Notes under the pieces: generated by a model | The model's database searches: none | Told to the model about the DNA's origin: nothing | What the model saw: the letters and a program-made list of their open reading frames with translations, nothing else | Translations under genes and position numbers: made by a program | Part shown: piece after piece, positions 34,282 to 43,141 of the stretch | Layout: each line of letters begins with the position of its first letter | How positions within the stretch are numbered: the stretch's first letter is position 1 | Assembly (NCBI GenBank): GCA_025059995.1 | Contig: JANXCF010000007.1 | Span: 37,994 to 101,993, forward strand | Direction: 5' to 3' | Origin: Leptospiraceae bacterium | GTDB lineage: Bacteria > Spirochaetota > Leptospiria > Leptospirales > Leptonemataceae | DNA length: 64,000 nt

Positions 34282-35424
34282 ATGCATACAAGTGAATATT
34301 CAGAGATTTACAAACAAGCGGGTGTGGATACTCAAGCAGCGCAAAGATTGATACAGAAAACTGTTCCTTTCATAAAGAAGACCTTTCATTCCCACGTGTT
34401 GTCTGATATTGGTGGTTTTGCAAGTTGGTTGGATTTGAGTTTTGTTAAATCCATGAAGAACCCAGTACTCTTAACATCCACAGATGGGGTGGGAACCAAA
34501 CTACTTTATGCTACTTTTTTGAATCGTTATGATACTGTCGGCTTTGATTTAGTGGGGATGTGTGCGAATGATCTTTTGGTTTCTGGCGGGATTCCTTTGG
34601 CTTTGTTGGATTATGTGGCTGTTGGAAGATTAGATGAGGAAAAAATTTCTCTTGTTCTTCGTTCCATTGCTTCGGCATGCAAGCTGATTCATTGTGCCTT
34701 GATTGGGGGAGAAACAGCCGAACATCCAAATGTAATGAAAAACCCAGATGATTTTGATTTAGCAGGATTCATAATTGGAGTAGCCGAAAAAGAAAACCTA
34801 CTTCCTCACTCCATACAAGAAGGAGATATCGTGATGGGCATACCCTCATCGGGAGTTCATTCCAATGGACTTTCTTTGGTGAGAAAATTGTTTTTCGATC
34901 CTGCCAATCCCTTTGCTGACAAAATCGCAAATAGAGATTTCATAAAAGAAAAAATCTTTTTACAACCTACGGTTTTATACGAGAAGATTTTACGAGATTT
35001 GATAGAATCAAAACTAATCAAAGGCTTGGTGCATATTACAGGAGGAGGTTTTATCGAAAACATCCCTCGCATACTTCCAGACGATCATTATGTGGAATTA
35101 CAACCTTGGGAGCTGGAAACACCCTTTCGAGAGATTGCCCAAAAAGGGAACTTAGATTTTCAAGAAATGATCAAAGTATTCAACTGTGGGTTTGGAATGA
35201 TAGCTATCATCAGAGAAAAAGACGTTCCCACATTACAAAAAGAACTACCTACTAAAATCAAAGAATACAAAAAACAATACCAATCCATTCAGAAAGAATT
35301 TTTCCCAGAATTCCCTCAATGGGAAAATGACTGGACCCTACCTTATCTTTCTGAGACTCCAAGAGTTTTAGGTAGGATCAAAAAAAATCGCCAATATTCA
35401 AAAAAAGTGATTCTTAAAGAATAA
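34282..35424 (+). CDS. purM: Phosphoribosylaminoimidazole synthetase (AIR synthetase)
   Basis: The 380-residue enzyme closes the ring of formylglycinamidine ribonucleotide to AIR using ATP in purine synthesis. Key stretches are the N-terminal YKQAGVD, LTSTDGVGTKL with the active-site aspartate, DLVGMCANDLLVSGG, GGETAEHPN and GIPSSGVHSNGLSLVR, then HITGGGFIENIPRIL. The length is slightly above the usual 345 residues. It is followed after 1 bp by rlmN, so the two form an operon. Confidence 0.93.
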   Translation: MHTSEYSEIYKQAGVDTQAAQRLIQKTVPFIKKTFHSHVLSDIGGFASWLDLSFVKSMKNPVLLTSTDGVGTKLLYATFLNRYDTVGFDLVGMCANDLLVSGGIPLALLDYVAVGRLDEEKISLVLRSIASACKLIHCALIGGETAEHPNVMKNPDDFDLAGFIIGVAEKENLLPHSIQEGDIVMGIPSSGVHSNGLSLVRKLFFDPANPFADKIANRDFIKEKIFLQPTVLYEKILRDLIESKLIKGLVHITGGGFIENIPRILPDDHYVELQPWELETPFREIAQKGNLDFQEMIKVFNCGFGMIAIIREKDVPTLQKELPTKIKEYKKQYQSIQKEFFPEFPQWENDWTLPYLSETPRVLGRIKKNRQYSKKVILKE

Positions 35425-35425
35425 T

Positions 35426-36490
35426 ATGCATTTAGGAGAACTCACAATCGAGGAATTGGAAACCTTTTTTCGTGAGTTGGGAGAACCTTCTTACCGAGCA
35501 AAGCAAATCTTTATTCGTATTCATCGACACTTAGCACTTTCTTTAAGCGAATTCACAGAAATCCCAAAAAGAGTTTTAAAGATCTTCGAAGAACGTCAAT
35601 TATTCTCCACTTTACAAATCAAAAACCGAAAGATAGTTGAAGCATTAAGTAGTGATTGTGGAACAGAAAAATTCCTTTTTGAGTCTCCTAATCCCAAAGT
35701 GAGTTTACAACGAAATTTTGAGTCTGTATGGATTGTTTCCGAAAAACGACGGACTGCTTGTGTTTCTTCTCAAAGCGGTTGTAGTTTGAATTGTGTGTTT
35801 TGTGCTACAGGTCAGCTTCCCTTCAAAGGGAATTTAGAAACATGGCAAATCCTCCAACAAGTCTACATCATGATTCGAATGAGAAATCCTGAGTTTCCTT
35901 TTATTCGAGAAAGATTGACGAACATAGTGTATATGGGCATGGGGGAACCTTTTTATAATTATGATAAAGTGATTAAATCTGCTCACTTATTGCATCACTC
36001 TTTGGGGTTAAATCTTGGGGCAAGGCATATCACGATTTCTACTGCAGGGGTTGTTCCTGCGATAGAACGTTTCATCAAAGAAAAACAGCCATTCAATTTA
36101 GCAGTCTCGTTAAACCACCCAATTTCAGAAAACAGAAGTGAACTAATGGATATCAATAAAAAATACCCATTAAAAGATTTATTGAAGGTCCTCAAAACCT
36201 ATGTGAAACTTTATAGAAAGAATATCACTTTTGAATATGTTTTGATCCCAGAAGTCAACATGTCTTCTGACCACATCCGAGAGTTGGTTCGTATTTCAAA
36301 GTTCATCAAGCACTGCAAATTCAACTTGATTCCTCTTAATACAGAATTTCATCAATGGCGAAGACCCACAGAAGAAGAAGTCCTCCATTTTCAAAACGAA
36401 CTCAGAAAACACGGTATTTTAGCTTTTTATCGTGGCTCTCCAGGACGAACTATTGATGCTGCTTGTGGAATGTTGAGTTTGAAGTCATAA
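35426..36490 (+). CDS. rlmN: 23S rRNA/tRNA adenosine C2-methyltransferase RlmN
   Basis: This 354-residue radical-SAM enzyme methylates A2503 of 23S rRNA and A37 of some tRNAs. The iron-sulfur cysteines C119, C123 and C126 lie in SGCSLNCVFCATG. The conserved GMGEPFYNYD and STAGVVP motifs follow. The methyl-carrying cysteine is in DAACGML at the C-terminus. It overlaps no gene but begins 1 bp after purM. Confidence 0.95.
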   Translation: MHLGELTIEELETFFRELGEPSYRAKQIFIRIHRHLALSLSEFTEIPKRVLKIFEERQLFSTLQIKNRKIVEALSSDCGTEKFLFESPNPKVSLQRNFESVWIVSEKRRTACVSSQSGCSLNCVFCATGQLPFKGNLETWQILQQVYIMIRMRNPEFPFIRERLTNIVYMGMGEPFYNYDKVIKSAHLLHHSLGLNLGARHITISTAGVVPAIERFIKEKQPFNLAVSLNHPISENRSELMDINKKYPLKDLLKVLKTYVKLYRKNITFEYVLIPEVNMSSDHIRELVRISKFIKHCKFNLIPLNTEFHQWRRPTEEEVLHFQNELRKHGILAFYRGSPGRTIDAACGMLSLKS

Positions 36491-36634
36491 TTAAAAAAAA
36501 TTATAAATATTTTTTATAAAATATATTAAATTTTTCATACTACAGAAAATGAAATCAAAGAAATTTTGTGATCGTAGAGAAACTCTTCTTGGCAAAGACT
36601 AAATTTTTATCTTTGTAAAAGAAAGGAGGAAAAA

Positions 36635-37165
36635 ATGAAAAAGACTTTTTTTGGTATATTGAGTTTACTGTTGGCTTTTCCTTTGGTTGCAAATTCTAAG
36701 GTCCTAAAGCCTGGTGATAAGGCACCAGATTTCGTGATGTACTTGGATGATGGGAAAAAAGTGAATCTCTATTCTTTTTTGAATCAAGGGAAAAAAATCG
36801 TTTTATACTTTTATCCGAAGGATGATACGTATGGTTGCACAGCTCAGGCAATCAACATCAGAGATAACCTAATCGAATTCCAAAAAAGAAATATTTTGGT
36901 TTTCGGTATTAGCACAGATGATCTCGTATCCCATCGTAATTTCAAACAAAAACACAAATTGAATTTTCCTCTGGTCTCTGATTTTGATAAATCCATATCC
37001 AGAGCCTATGGTGTTTTGAGTATGTTTGGTATCGCTCAAAGAGTAACGTTTGTTATTCGAAGTGATGGAATCATTGAACATGTTATTACTGATGTTGATG
37101 TAGATCGACATACCCAACAAATCATAGAATTAATTGACTCAAATTATCAAAGATATCGTATTTAA
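36635..37165 (+). CDS. Exported peroxiredoxin, Bcp/AhpC type, 1-Cys
   Basis: The 176-residue protein has a signal peptide (MKKTFFGILSLLLAFPLVANS), so it should work in the periplasm, reducing peroxides. The peroxidatic cysteine is C68 in DDTYGCTAQA. The usual proline before GC is tyrosine. The cysteine five residues on, which resolves the disulfide in atypical 2-Cys Bcp proteins, is isoleucine here, and no other cysteine is present, so it is a 1-Cys enzyme needing an external thiol. A strong AAAGGAGG precedes the start. Confidence 0.85.
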   Translation: MKKTFFGILSLLLAFPLVANSKVLKPGDKAPDFVMYLDDGKKVNLYSFLNQGKKIVLYFYPKDDTYGCTAQAINIRDNLIEFQKRNILVFGISTDDLVSHRNFKQKHKLNFPLVSDFDKSISRAYGVLSMFGIAQRVTFVIRSDGIIEHVITDVDVDRHTQQIIELIDSNYQRYRI

Positions 37166-37166
37166 T

Positions 37167-37190
37167 AAGGGGAAATGAAAACCCCTTTTG
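37167..37190. terminator. Weak bidirectional terminator between convergent genes
   Basis: AAGGGG (37167-37172) pairs with CCCCTT (37182-37187), with a short T run after it. It lies between the peroxiredoxin stop and the stop of the reverse hydrolase-like gene. Confidence 0.5.
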
Positions 37191-37193
37191 TTT

Positions 37194-38282
37194 CTACATT
37201 TTGTTTATAAGTTCCAAAACTTCATCTGAGATTTCATGCAATGGATAGTTGCGATGGAATAGGATTTCAATAGGAGAAGTCAATGCTTCATCGTTATAAA
37301 AGAGAAAGTGGTCAGTGTTCTTTAAAATATGAAGTTGATATTTTTCGGAAGAAGGTTTTTGGTTTCGAAAGTGTTCGATGAATTCTTTGGGGTATTCTTC
37401 GTCCATCTCTGAAAGAACATGTGTAACGGCAACATTCTTCATCAAAATTGAATTAAGTAATTTTTCGAAATAGATTGTTTTTGATTCTTTAAGGAATTCT
37501 TGATTTTCGGGAAACTGGAATCGATACAAAGTTTTTAGAAAAGCAATTATGTCTGGGTGGATCTTCTTTTCGATCATTTCTTTTTGCTTTTTCTCCCATT
37601 CTTCTTCTGTAATGGTTTCGTATTCGGTTTTTTGTCGCCACTGGTTTGCTTGTTCTTTAGCTTTTTGGATGATGTCTTCTTCGACTTTTGTGATTTTCAT
37701 GGTAAGAAAAATCACCTCAAGATAAAAATCCAACAAACTATTAGGATAACCACATTGAAAAAGATAAAGGTCTTTTAGTTTTTTTAAATCTTGGATTTGA
37801 TCAAGCGCTAATAGAGCTACGTTGCAGCCATCACCATGGGCTAAAATTGAAAACTCAGAAATTTGATTTTGAAAGATTGGTTCTTGGTTTATTTTATTAA
37901 TTAAAGTCTGAAAGTCCTCCCGTAGTTTTTGTGGTGAAAAAAAAGTTAATGGTGGTGCATTGCCATCTATTCGATCGTAAAGTAAAACGGCTATTTGACG
38001 TTCTAATAGGATTTTAGCAATTCTTAATCCTAAGTTGGTTTGGATATGAGAAGAGTTCCAGAATTTATCCATTCGCACAGTAGGAACGAGGAAGATAAGT
38101 TTCTTAGGTGTTGAAGGAAAATAGAGGATGTAGTTTGTTTCTTTCAGTGTTGTGTATTTCGACTCAAGTTCATGTTGTAGATACAACTTTTGAAGGTTCG
38201 GGAAAAAACGATATGCCAAAAACAATAAGGCAAATCCAATGATAATTACAGAAGAAATGATGATGGATTTTTTCGTGCTCAT
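37194..38282 (-). CDS. Membrane-anchored alpha/beta-hydrolase-like protein, nucleophile missing
   Basis: The 362-residue product has an N-terminal transmembrane helix (IIISSVIIIGFALLFLAY) and an extracytoplasmic alpha/beta-hydrolase-like domain. The strand LIFLVPTVR and the nucleophile elbow LAHGDGCNVALL are visible, but the elbow has G150 where serine should be (normally GHSxG). The late histidine is kept (H325 in NTDHFLF). It is thus predicted to be catalytically dead, or to use another mechanism. It starts 2 bp after the MBOAT stop, so the two are translated together and may form an acyl-transfer pair. The fold assignment is from motif reading only. Confidence 0.65.
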   Translation of the reverse strand: MSTKKSIIISSVIIIGFALLFLAYRFFPNLQKLYLQHELESKYTTLKETNYILYFPSTPKKLIFLVPTVRMDKFWNSSHIQTNLGLRIAKILLERQIAVLLYDRIDGNAPPLTFFSPQKLREDFQTLINKINQEPIFQNQISEFSILAHGDGCNVALLALDQIQDLKKLKDLYLFQCGYPNSLLDFYLEVIFLTMKITKVEEDIIQKAKEQANQWRQKTEYETITEEEWEKKQKEMIEKKIHPDIIAFLKTLYRFQFPENQEFLKESKTIYFEKLLNSILMKNVAVTHVLSEMDEEYPKEFIEHFRNQKPSSEKYQLHILKNTDHFLFYNDEALTSPIEILFHRNYPLHEISDEVLELINKM

Positions 38283-38284
38283 GG

Positions 38285-39802
38285 CTAAAACACAAAATAA
38301 ATAAATTGTTGGGATGTAGTAGATAAAGTTGGAAGCAGAATTCCAAAAGTCAAACTTCCCACAACGAACAATAAAAAGAAATTATATTTCCATCTTGCAA
38401 AATGCTCAGGCTTGTATTGGATCCAATGGAAAAAAAGAGTCATAAGGACATAAAAAGTAAAAGTATCCAAATAATCAATTTGTTTTGTGGTGAAAAATTC
38501 CTTCCCCATCACAGATTTCACAAATTCTCCGTCGCCTTGGTTTTCGAGAAATTCTTTTTCAACCTTGTCGTGGAAATTCCCATAACTTCCTTTTAGGAGC
38601 TGAAGCATGATTTCAACTGAATGAAACTGCTTTTCGGGATAGGAAACGCTTTGAGAACGAAACATCAAAGCCCCCAGCGAAAATAAATAAAAAATAAACA
38701 AAATCTTCAGAATGATAAGAAAAAGATTTTTCGTTGGAACAGTTTTTAGCTTAAGGACCTTTTCGAAAAATCTTTCCACTGAAAGTAAAACTCCCCACAT
38801 CGTTCCCCAAGAGATATACGTGTAATCAGCACCATGCCATAGTCCCCCTAACGAAAAAGTCAAAACTTGATTTATGTAGGTTCGTAATTCGGAAACTCGA
38901 TTTCCTCCTAAAGGAATGTAGATATAATCCCTGAGCCAAGTAGCTAACGTAATATGCCATCTTTGCCAAACTTCTCTTGCAGAACTGGAGAAAAAAGGAG
39001 CTGAAAAATTCTCAGGGATTTGATAACCCAAAAGATATGCTGATCCTCTCGCTAAATCCGTATAACCAGAAAAATCACAATAAACCTGGATAGAAAAACC
39101 CGCACCTGCCAAAAGGATTTGATCAAAAGAATAAACCTCAGGTGAACGAAAAACAGGATTGATAATATTCCCCATAGGATCTGCTATGAGAACTTTTTTA
39201 ATGAGGCCACTGATAAGGAGCCACAACCCAGAATAAATATAATCTCGATTCAAAGAAGGTCTTTGGTTAAAAAAGTCCTTAAATCGCATGATGGGACCAG
39301 CAATCAACTGAGGAAAAAACAAAATAAACAAGAAATAATCCATAAAACTCTTTTTTTCTGTGATCACCCCACGATAAATATCAATTGTGTAGGCAAGGAT
39401 TTGGAAGGTATAAAAACTAATGGCGAGTGGTAGGAAAACCTCTCTTTCTTCGAAAATTTTTTGGGAAATCCCTAAATCCGCAAGGATATTCAAAAAAAAG
39501 TGAAAGTATTTAAAAAACGATAAATTCAAAACTAAAGCAATTATTTCTACGATCAAAAATAGCTTTTTTTTGTTGGGATATCGGAATATCAAAAGATGAA
39601 TGCCATGACTGAATAGAATAATAGAAACAAAATGAAAGCTCCATCGTATACCTATCCAACCTTCTTCCGTAATACCCCAGTTTGCATAAAAAATCAAAGA
39701 TGAGATGATAAGAATCAATTTTCTGTATCGTTCAGGAGATGACCAGTAAAGAACAAAGACAATTGATAAAAAGATAAAAAACAAAATGGAATTAAATAAC
39801 AT
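38285..39802 (-). CDS. MBOAT-family membrane O-acyltransferase, second copy
   Basis: This 505-residue polytopic protein is another AlgI/DltB-type acyltransferase. It carries SFYTFQILAYTIDIYRG, FFPQLIAGPIMRFKDFF, VWQRWHITLATWLRDYIYIPLGG and the catalytic-histidine motif GGLWHGADYTYI. It is clearly homologous to the protein at 6416-7834, but its partner gene is the hydrolase-like one downstream (2 bp) rather than an SGNH protein. It lies 42 bp after the CCA-enzyme-like gene on the same strand. The acceptor molecule is unknown. Confidence 0.9.
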   Translation of the reverse strand: MLFNSILFFIFLSIVFVLYWSSPERYRKLILIISSLIFYANWGITEEGWIGIRWSFHFVSIILFSHGIHLLIFRYPNKKKLFLIVEIIALVLNLSFFKYFHFFLNILADLGISQKIFEEREVFLPLAISFYTFQILAYTIDIYRGVITEKKSFMDYFLFILFFPQLIAGPIMRFKDFFNQRPSLNRDYIYSGLWLLISGLIKKVLIADPMGNIINPVFRSPEVYSFDQILLAGAGFSIQVYCDFSGYTDLARGSAYLLGYQIPENFSAPFFSSSAREVWQRWHITLATWLRDYIYIPLGGNRVSELRTYINQVLTFSLGGLWHGADYTYISWGTMWGVLLSVERFFEKVLKLKTVPTKNLFLIILKILFIFYLFSLGALMFRSQSVSYPEKQFHSVEIMLQLLKGSYGNFHDKVEKEFLENQGDGEFVKSVMGKEFFTTKQIDYLDTFTFYVLMTLFFHWIQYKPEHFARWKYNFFLLFVVGSLTFGILLPTLSTTSQQFIYFVF

Positions 39803-39844
39803 TGTAGTTGGAATTTTTTTTGCAAATGATACGTCAATTTTTTA

Positions 39845-41194
39845 CTATTCTTGTTTTATGAGGAAACCTTCTTTTTCGAGATACGAAATGGCTTCTTTTC
39901 TTAAAACTTCTTTTTTGTTTTCCAACTCACCTTTTTTTACTTTTTCTAAAAGGTATTTTAGAGTTATTCCATAAATTGGACCAGGACTAATGCCCATGAG
40001 TTTTATATCCTCACCCTTGAATTCTAAATCTTTGATTTTCAATTCTTTTTCTTTTTCATATACGGCTAACAACTTTCGAATTGGAAGAGAATAGGGAATA
40101 TGATTTGCGTAAGCTTTTTTATTGGATTGGAAAAATTGAAGGATCATATTCATTTTTTCTTCATCAATTTTTTTTATAAATTTCCTTAAAGATTTTTCTG
40201 AGAGATTTATGTTCGTGTAGTATTGGTGATTTTTAATCAAAAAGTGGACTTTGTTAGAAATATCTACTGGGAATTGAAAGCGTTTTAGGATTTGACTTGC
40301 AATCGCAGCAGAAATAGAATCTTCGTTTAAGTAAACATTCTTTTTTTCTTTTTGGATTTTTGTGCTTTCGGATTTTCCTATGTTCATCAAAAGTCCTGCA
40401 AGGCGAAAAACTGGATCAGGATTTGAAATGTAATCACAACTATATATGCAGTGAAAAAATAAATCATTTTTATAGTTTTGATATTTTTTAAAACCTTTGA
40501 TTTGGGCAAGTTCGGGAAGAAACCAATCCAATATTCCTAATTCGTCCATGCTCAAAAAAGCCACACTGGGTCTAGCAGAAGTCAAAATTTTCAGGAATTG
40601 ATTTCTTAAAAACTCAGTATTGAGTTTTCGGAACTCTTCTTCAGAAATTTGAGATTTGAGGAGCTCGAAGGTTTCTTTTTCGATGATAAAGTCCAACATG
40701 GATGTATAAACTACAAGAGTTAATATGTGCATCATGTTTAATTCATGGGGTTTGATGAGTCGGATTTTCCCAAAAAGTAAATCTCTTTCGTCCTGAGGAT
40801 TACCAAGCCATGCTTCTTTATAGGGATTGTATCTTAGTCGATCAATCGAAATCAAAACGTGAGGATAAATAAAAGGTTTTTGTATGAGAAAGTGATATTC
40901 AACTTTGGGTTCTTCTTCAAAAATCCAAAGAATTACTTTAAAGGCATTTTTATATTGATGCAACCGAAGATTTTGTTTAAGGCTAAGATTCTGAAATAGT
41001 GATAAAGTTTGATTATATTGATTTTCTGGAATAGAAAATACAAGTACAGGTTGTTGACTTCGTAGATATTTGAGGGATTGACCAGAAATATAGTTTTTTA
41101 AAAAATGGAAAGGTTGTTTTGATAACCAATCCAATAATCTTTTGGATACATAATAGTTTTTTTGGTTTGCAATGAAGGGTTTTGTATAAAGCAT
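39845..41194 (-). CDS. CCA-adding enzyme/poly(A) polymerase relative with degenerate active sites
   Basis: The 449-residue protein matches the overall layout of tRNA nucleotidyltransferases: an N-terminal catalytic region, a neck domain (RNQFLKILTSARPSVAFLSMDELGILDWF), an HD-type region, and the C-terminal GEDIKLMGISPGPIYGITLKYL tail. The sequence aligned with the GGxxRD motif is ISGQSLKYL, and the DxD position reads VLVF, so the catalytic carboxylates are lost. The HD pair is replaced by MN (LAGLLMNIGK). It cannot be a normal CCA-adding enzyme. ATG 41194 is chosen over a TTG six codons upstream. It probably shares a transcript with the MBOAT pair. Confidence 0.7.
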   Translation of the reverse strand: MLYTKPFIANQKNYYVSKRLLDWLSKQPFHFLKNYISGQSLKYLRSQQPVLVFSIPENQYNQTLSLFQNLSLKQNLRLHQYKNAFKVILWIFEEEPKVEYHFLIQKPFIYPHVLISIDRLRYNPYKEAWLGNPQDERDLLFGKIRLIKPHELNMMHILTLVVYTSMLDFIIEKETFELLKSQISEEEFRKLNTEFLRNQFLKILTSARPSVAFLSMDELGILDWFLPELAQIKGFKKYQNYKNDLFFHCIYSCDYISNPDPVFRLAGLLMNIGKSESTKIQKEKKNVYLNEDSISAAIASQILKRFQFPVDISNKVHFLIKNHQYYTNINLSEKSLRKFIKKIDEEKMNMILQFFQSNKKAYANHIPYSLPIRKLLAVYEKEKELKIKDLEFKGEDIKLMGISPGPIYGITLKYLLEKVKKGELENKKEVLRKEAISYLEKEGFLIKQE

Positions 41195-41337
41195 ATTTAT
41201 TTTAAGAAACAATCAAAAATTCAGTATTTTTCTAAATGTCATTAAAAAAATAAAATGTGATTTTATGTCTGTTTTTTCTTTTTGTGAAGGCTTTAAAATT
41301 CACTTAACGAATTTTGATTCTTATAAAATTTGGATAT

Positions 41338-41772
41338 ATGAATCATGATTCATTACCTAAAAAAGAACTCCCTTTTGTATTCAAACAATATGTGGCTTGG
41401 GGAGACATGGATGCTTTTCAACATGTGAATCATACCATGTATTTGAAATACTTTGAAAATGCTCGGGTAGAATTCTTTCATGCGTTGGGTTTCGGAAAAG
41501 AAGCAATACAAAATATAGGCATTGTGGTTGCAAACATGACAATGGAATTCAAAAAACAAGTTCGTTATCCATCATGGCTTAAAGTTACGATTGGTGTGTT
41601 AAAACTTCAATCTCGTTTCATTCAGTTTGGTTGTTCTATATGGGATGAAGATCAAAAATTAGTATTTTCTGCCAAAGGAAATTTTTTTTGGATTGATTTT
41701 CGAACAGGAAAAATCGTATCTCTACCGAAAGAATATTGGACTAAATTTGAGCCTTATATCACTCATCCATGA
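41338..41772 (+). CDS. Acyl-CoA thioesterase, 4HBT hotdog family
   Basis: The 144-residue enzyme hydrolyses acyl-CoA or acyl-ACP thioesters. GDMDAFQHVNHTMYLKYFENAR contains the catalytic aspartate and the typical HVNH signature of 4-hydroxybenzoyl-CoA thioesterase relatives. Length is typical for a single-hotdog subunit. ATG 41338 is chosen because it gives the normal family N-terminus; a start 8 codons upstream lies in AT-rich leader. Its stop lies 7 bp before the amidase start. Confidence 0.88.
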   Translation: MNHDSLPKKELPFVFKQYVAWGDMDAFQHVNHTMYLKYFENARVEFFHALGFGKEAIQNIGIVVANMTMEFKKQVRYPSWLKVTIGVLKLQSRFIQFGCSIWDEDQKLVFSAKGNFFWIDFRTGKIVSLPKEYWTKFEPYITHP

Positions 41773-41779
41773 AACCCTT

Positions 41780-43141
41780 ATGAGGAGAAATTTCTTACTT
41801 CTTTTTTTTGGTCTGATTCTTGGTTTATCTTCAGAAGAAATTCCCATTTATCGAGTAGTAGTGGATCCCGGTCATGGTGGTGTTACGAAAGATGTAAAAG
41901 ATGATCGTTGGGATCCCATCACAAAGGAATTTCTGGATTACTACAATGCAGGAATGTCTTATAAAAACTATCATGAACATAGAATTGTTTTGGTAGTAGC
42001 AAAAAAGCTCCATCAATATTTACACATGACAGAAACCGATGAGGGATGGAGAAAATTCCATTGGATTCTCAAACAATATGCAGAACAAGAAACTTTCCCG
42101 AGAATCGTGATCAAAAGCTATTTAACTCGAGATAAGAACTGGGAGGACACAAAACTTCCGAAAAATCATCCATCAGTGAATGAACCTTTTCGTCTTTATG
42201 ATTATCCAAAAAACAATCAAATGCAGTTGGGAAGGATTTCTTATATCAATTCCCTTCGACCTCATTTGGTAGTAAGTATCCACATGAACCCAGGCGGGAA
42301 AGGTCATAAAGGTGGGATGTTTTCGGTTCTTGCTCCGAGTTTTCAAACCTTTGATTATCTTAGAAACATGTTTTTAGGAAAGATTGATAAGAAAAAGTTC
42401 GAACAGCTTCCTTGGGCACCTTTTTGGTTGGTGAACGAAAAAGGTTGGTCAAAGTTAGAGATGGCTTTTTCTGATACCTGGGTTTACTTTCATGGTTATC
42501 GATGGAACAAAAAAACCAATTCGCCATGGGAAGAAAAAAATCGGGGCTTTCGTTATAATATGGTAACGTGGATTTATAAAGACTCAGATGACTGGATACA
42601 GAAAGCCATTGAACAGAAGAATAAAAAACTTCCTGGGCCTTATAGCTTGGACTATCGAAAATTTATACCCGAAGGAAAATATTGGGAAAGAGAAAAAAGC
42701 GAACTTGAATACTGGAAGAGGGAAAAACCATTGCCGGAATATGGAATTCCTTTTGGTGGAGACAATCACTATGCTTCAGATGAATTGTTGCGTTTTATCC
42801 AATATGGCTTGAGGATGAGGTATCCTGAGTTGGTCAAAAAAAACAAAATTTCTGATATTGTTGAACCCTATGTGAGTGCTTATGCCCTTCCCACTCTTGT
42901 AAATGCGATTTGTGCGTATTTGGAAATTGGTCATTTGGATGTGAAACGAGATCGGGAGTTGGTTTTGAATTATTCGACTGAGATAGCTCGTTCCCTTGCC
43001 GTTGGGGTTTATTCTTTATTTGTCGGCTTGAGTCTAAAAAAGAACTACAAAGAAAAGTTTAAACCGAGAGGTAAAAGTGTCGATTTTAAAAAATACATAG
43101 AGCACAAAGATGGTAATTATTTTGAGAAAGTTTTCCCTTAA
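41780..43141 (+). CDS. N-acetylmuramoyl-L-alanine amidase (Amidase_3 type)
   Basis: The 453-residue secreted enzyme cuts the amide bond between muramic acid and the stem peptide. A signal peptide (RRNFLLLFFGLILGLSSEE) precedes the catalytic domain. Zinc ligands are the histidine in VVVDPGHGG, a glutamate in HEHRIVLVV and the histidine in LVVSIHMNPGG. It is longer than usual, with inserts of about 150 residues between motifs and a C-terminal extension. Its end overlaps the next gene by 32 bp. Confidence 0.85.
   Translation: MRRNFLLLFFGLILGLSSEEIPIYRVVVDPGHGGVTKDVKDDRWDPITKEFLDYYNAGMSYKNYHEHRIVLVVAKKLHQYLHMTETDEGWRKFHWILKQYAEQETFPRIVIKSYLTRDKNWEDTKLPKNHPSVNEPFRLYDYPKNNQMQLGRISYINSLRPHLVVSIHMNPGGKGHKGGMFSVLAPSFQTFDYLRNMFLGKIDKKKFEQLPWAPFWLVNEKGWSKLEMAFSDTWVYFHGYRWNKKTNSPWEEKNRGFRYNMVTWIYKDSDDWIQKAIEQKNKKLPGPYSLDYRKFIPEGKYWEREKSELEYWKREKPLPEYGIPFGGDNHYASDELLRFIQYGLRMRYPELVKKNKISDIVEPYVSAYALPTLVNAICAYLEIGHLDVKRDRELVLNYSTEIARSLAVGVYSLFVGLSLKKNYKEKFKPRGKSVDFKKYIEHKDGNYFEKVFP

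Noticed and set aside
36585..36610. TTGGCA boxes upstream of several genes as sigma-54 promoters
   Set aside because: None has the GC pair at -12 with correct spacing, so they do not qualify despite the NtrC-like gene in the window.
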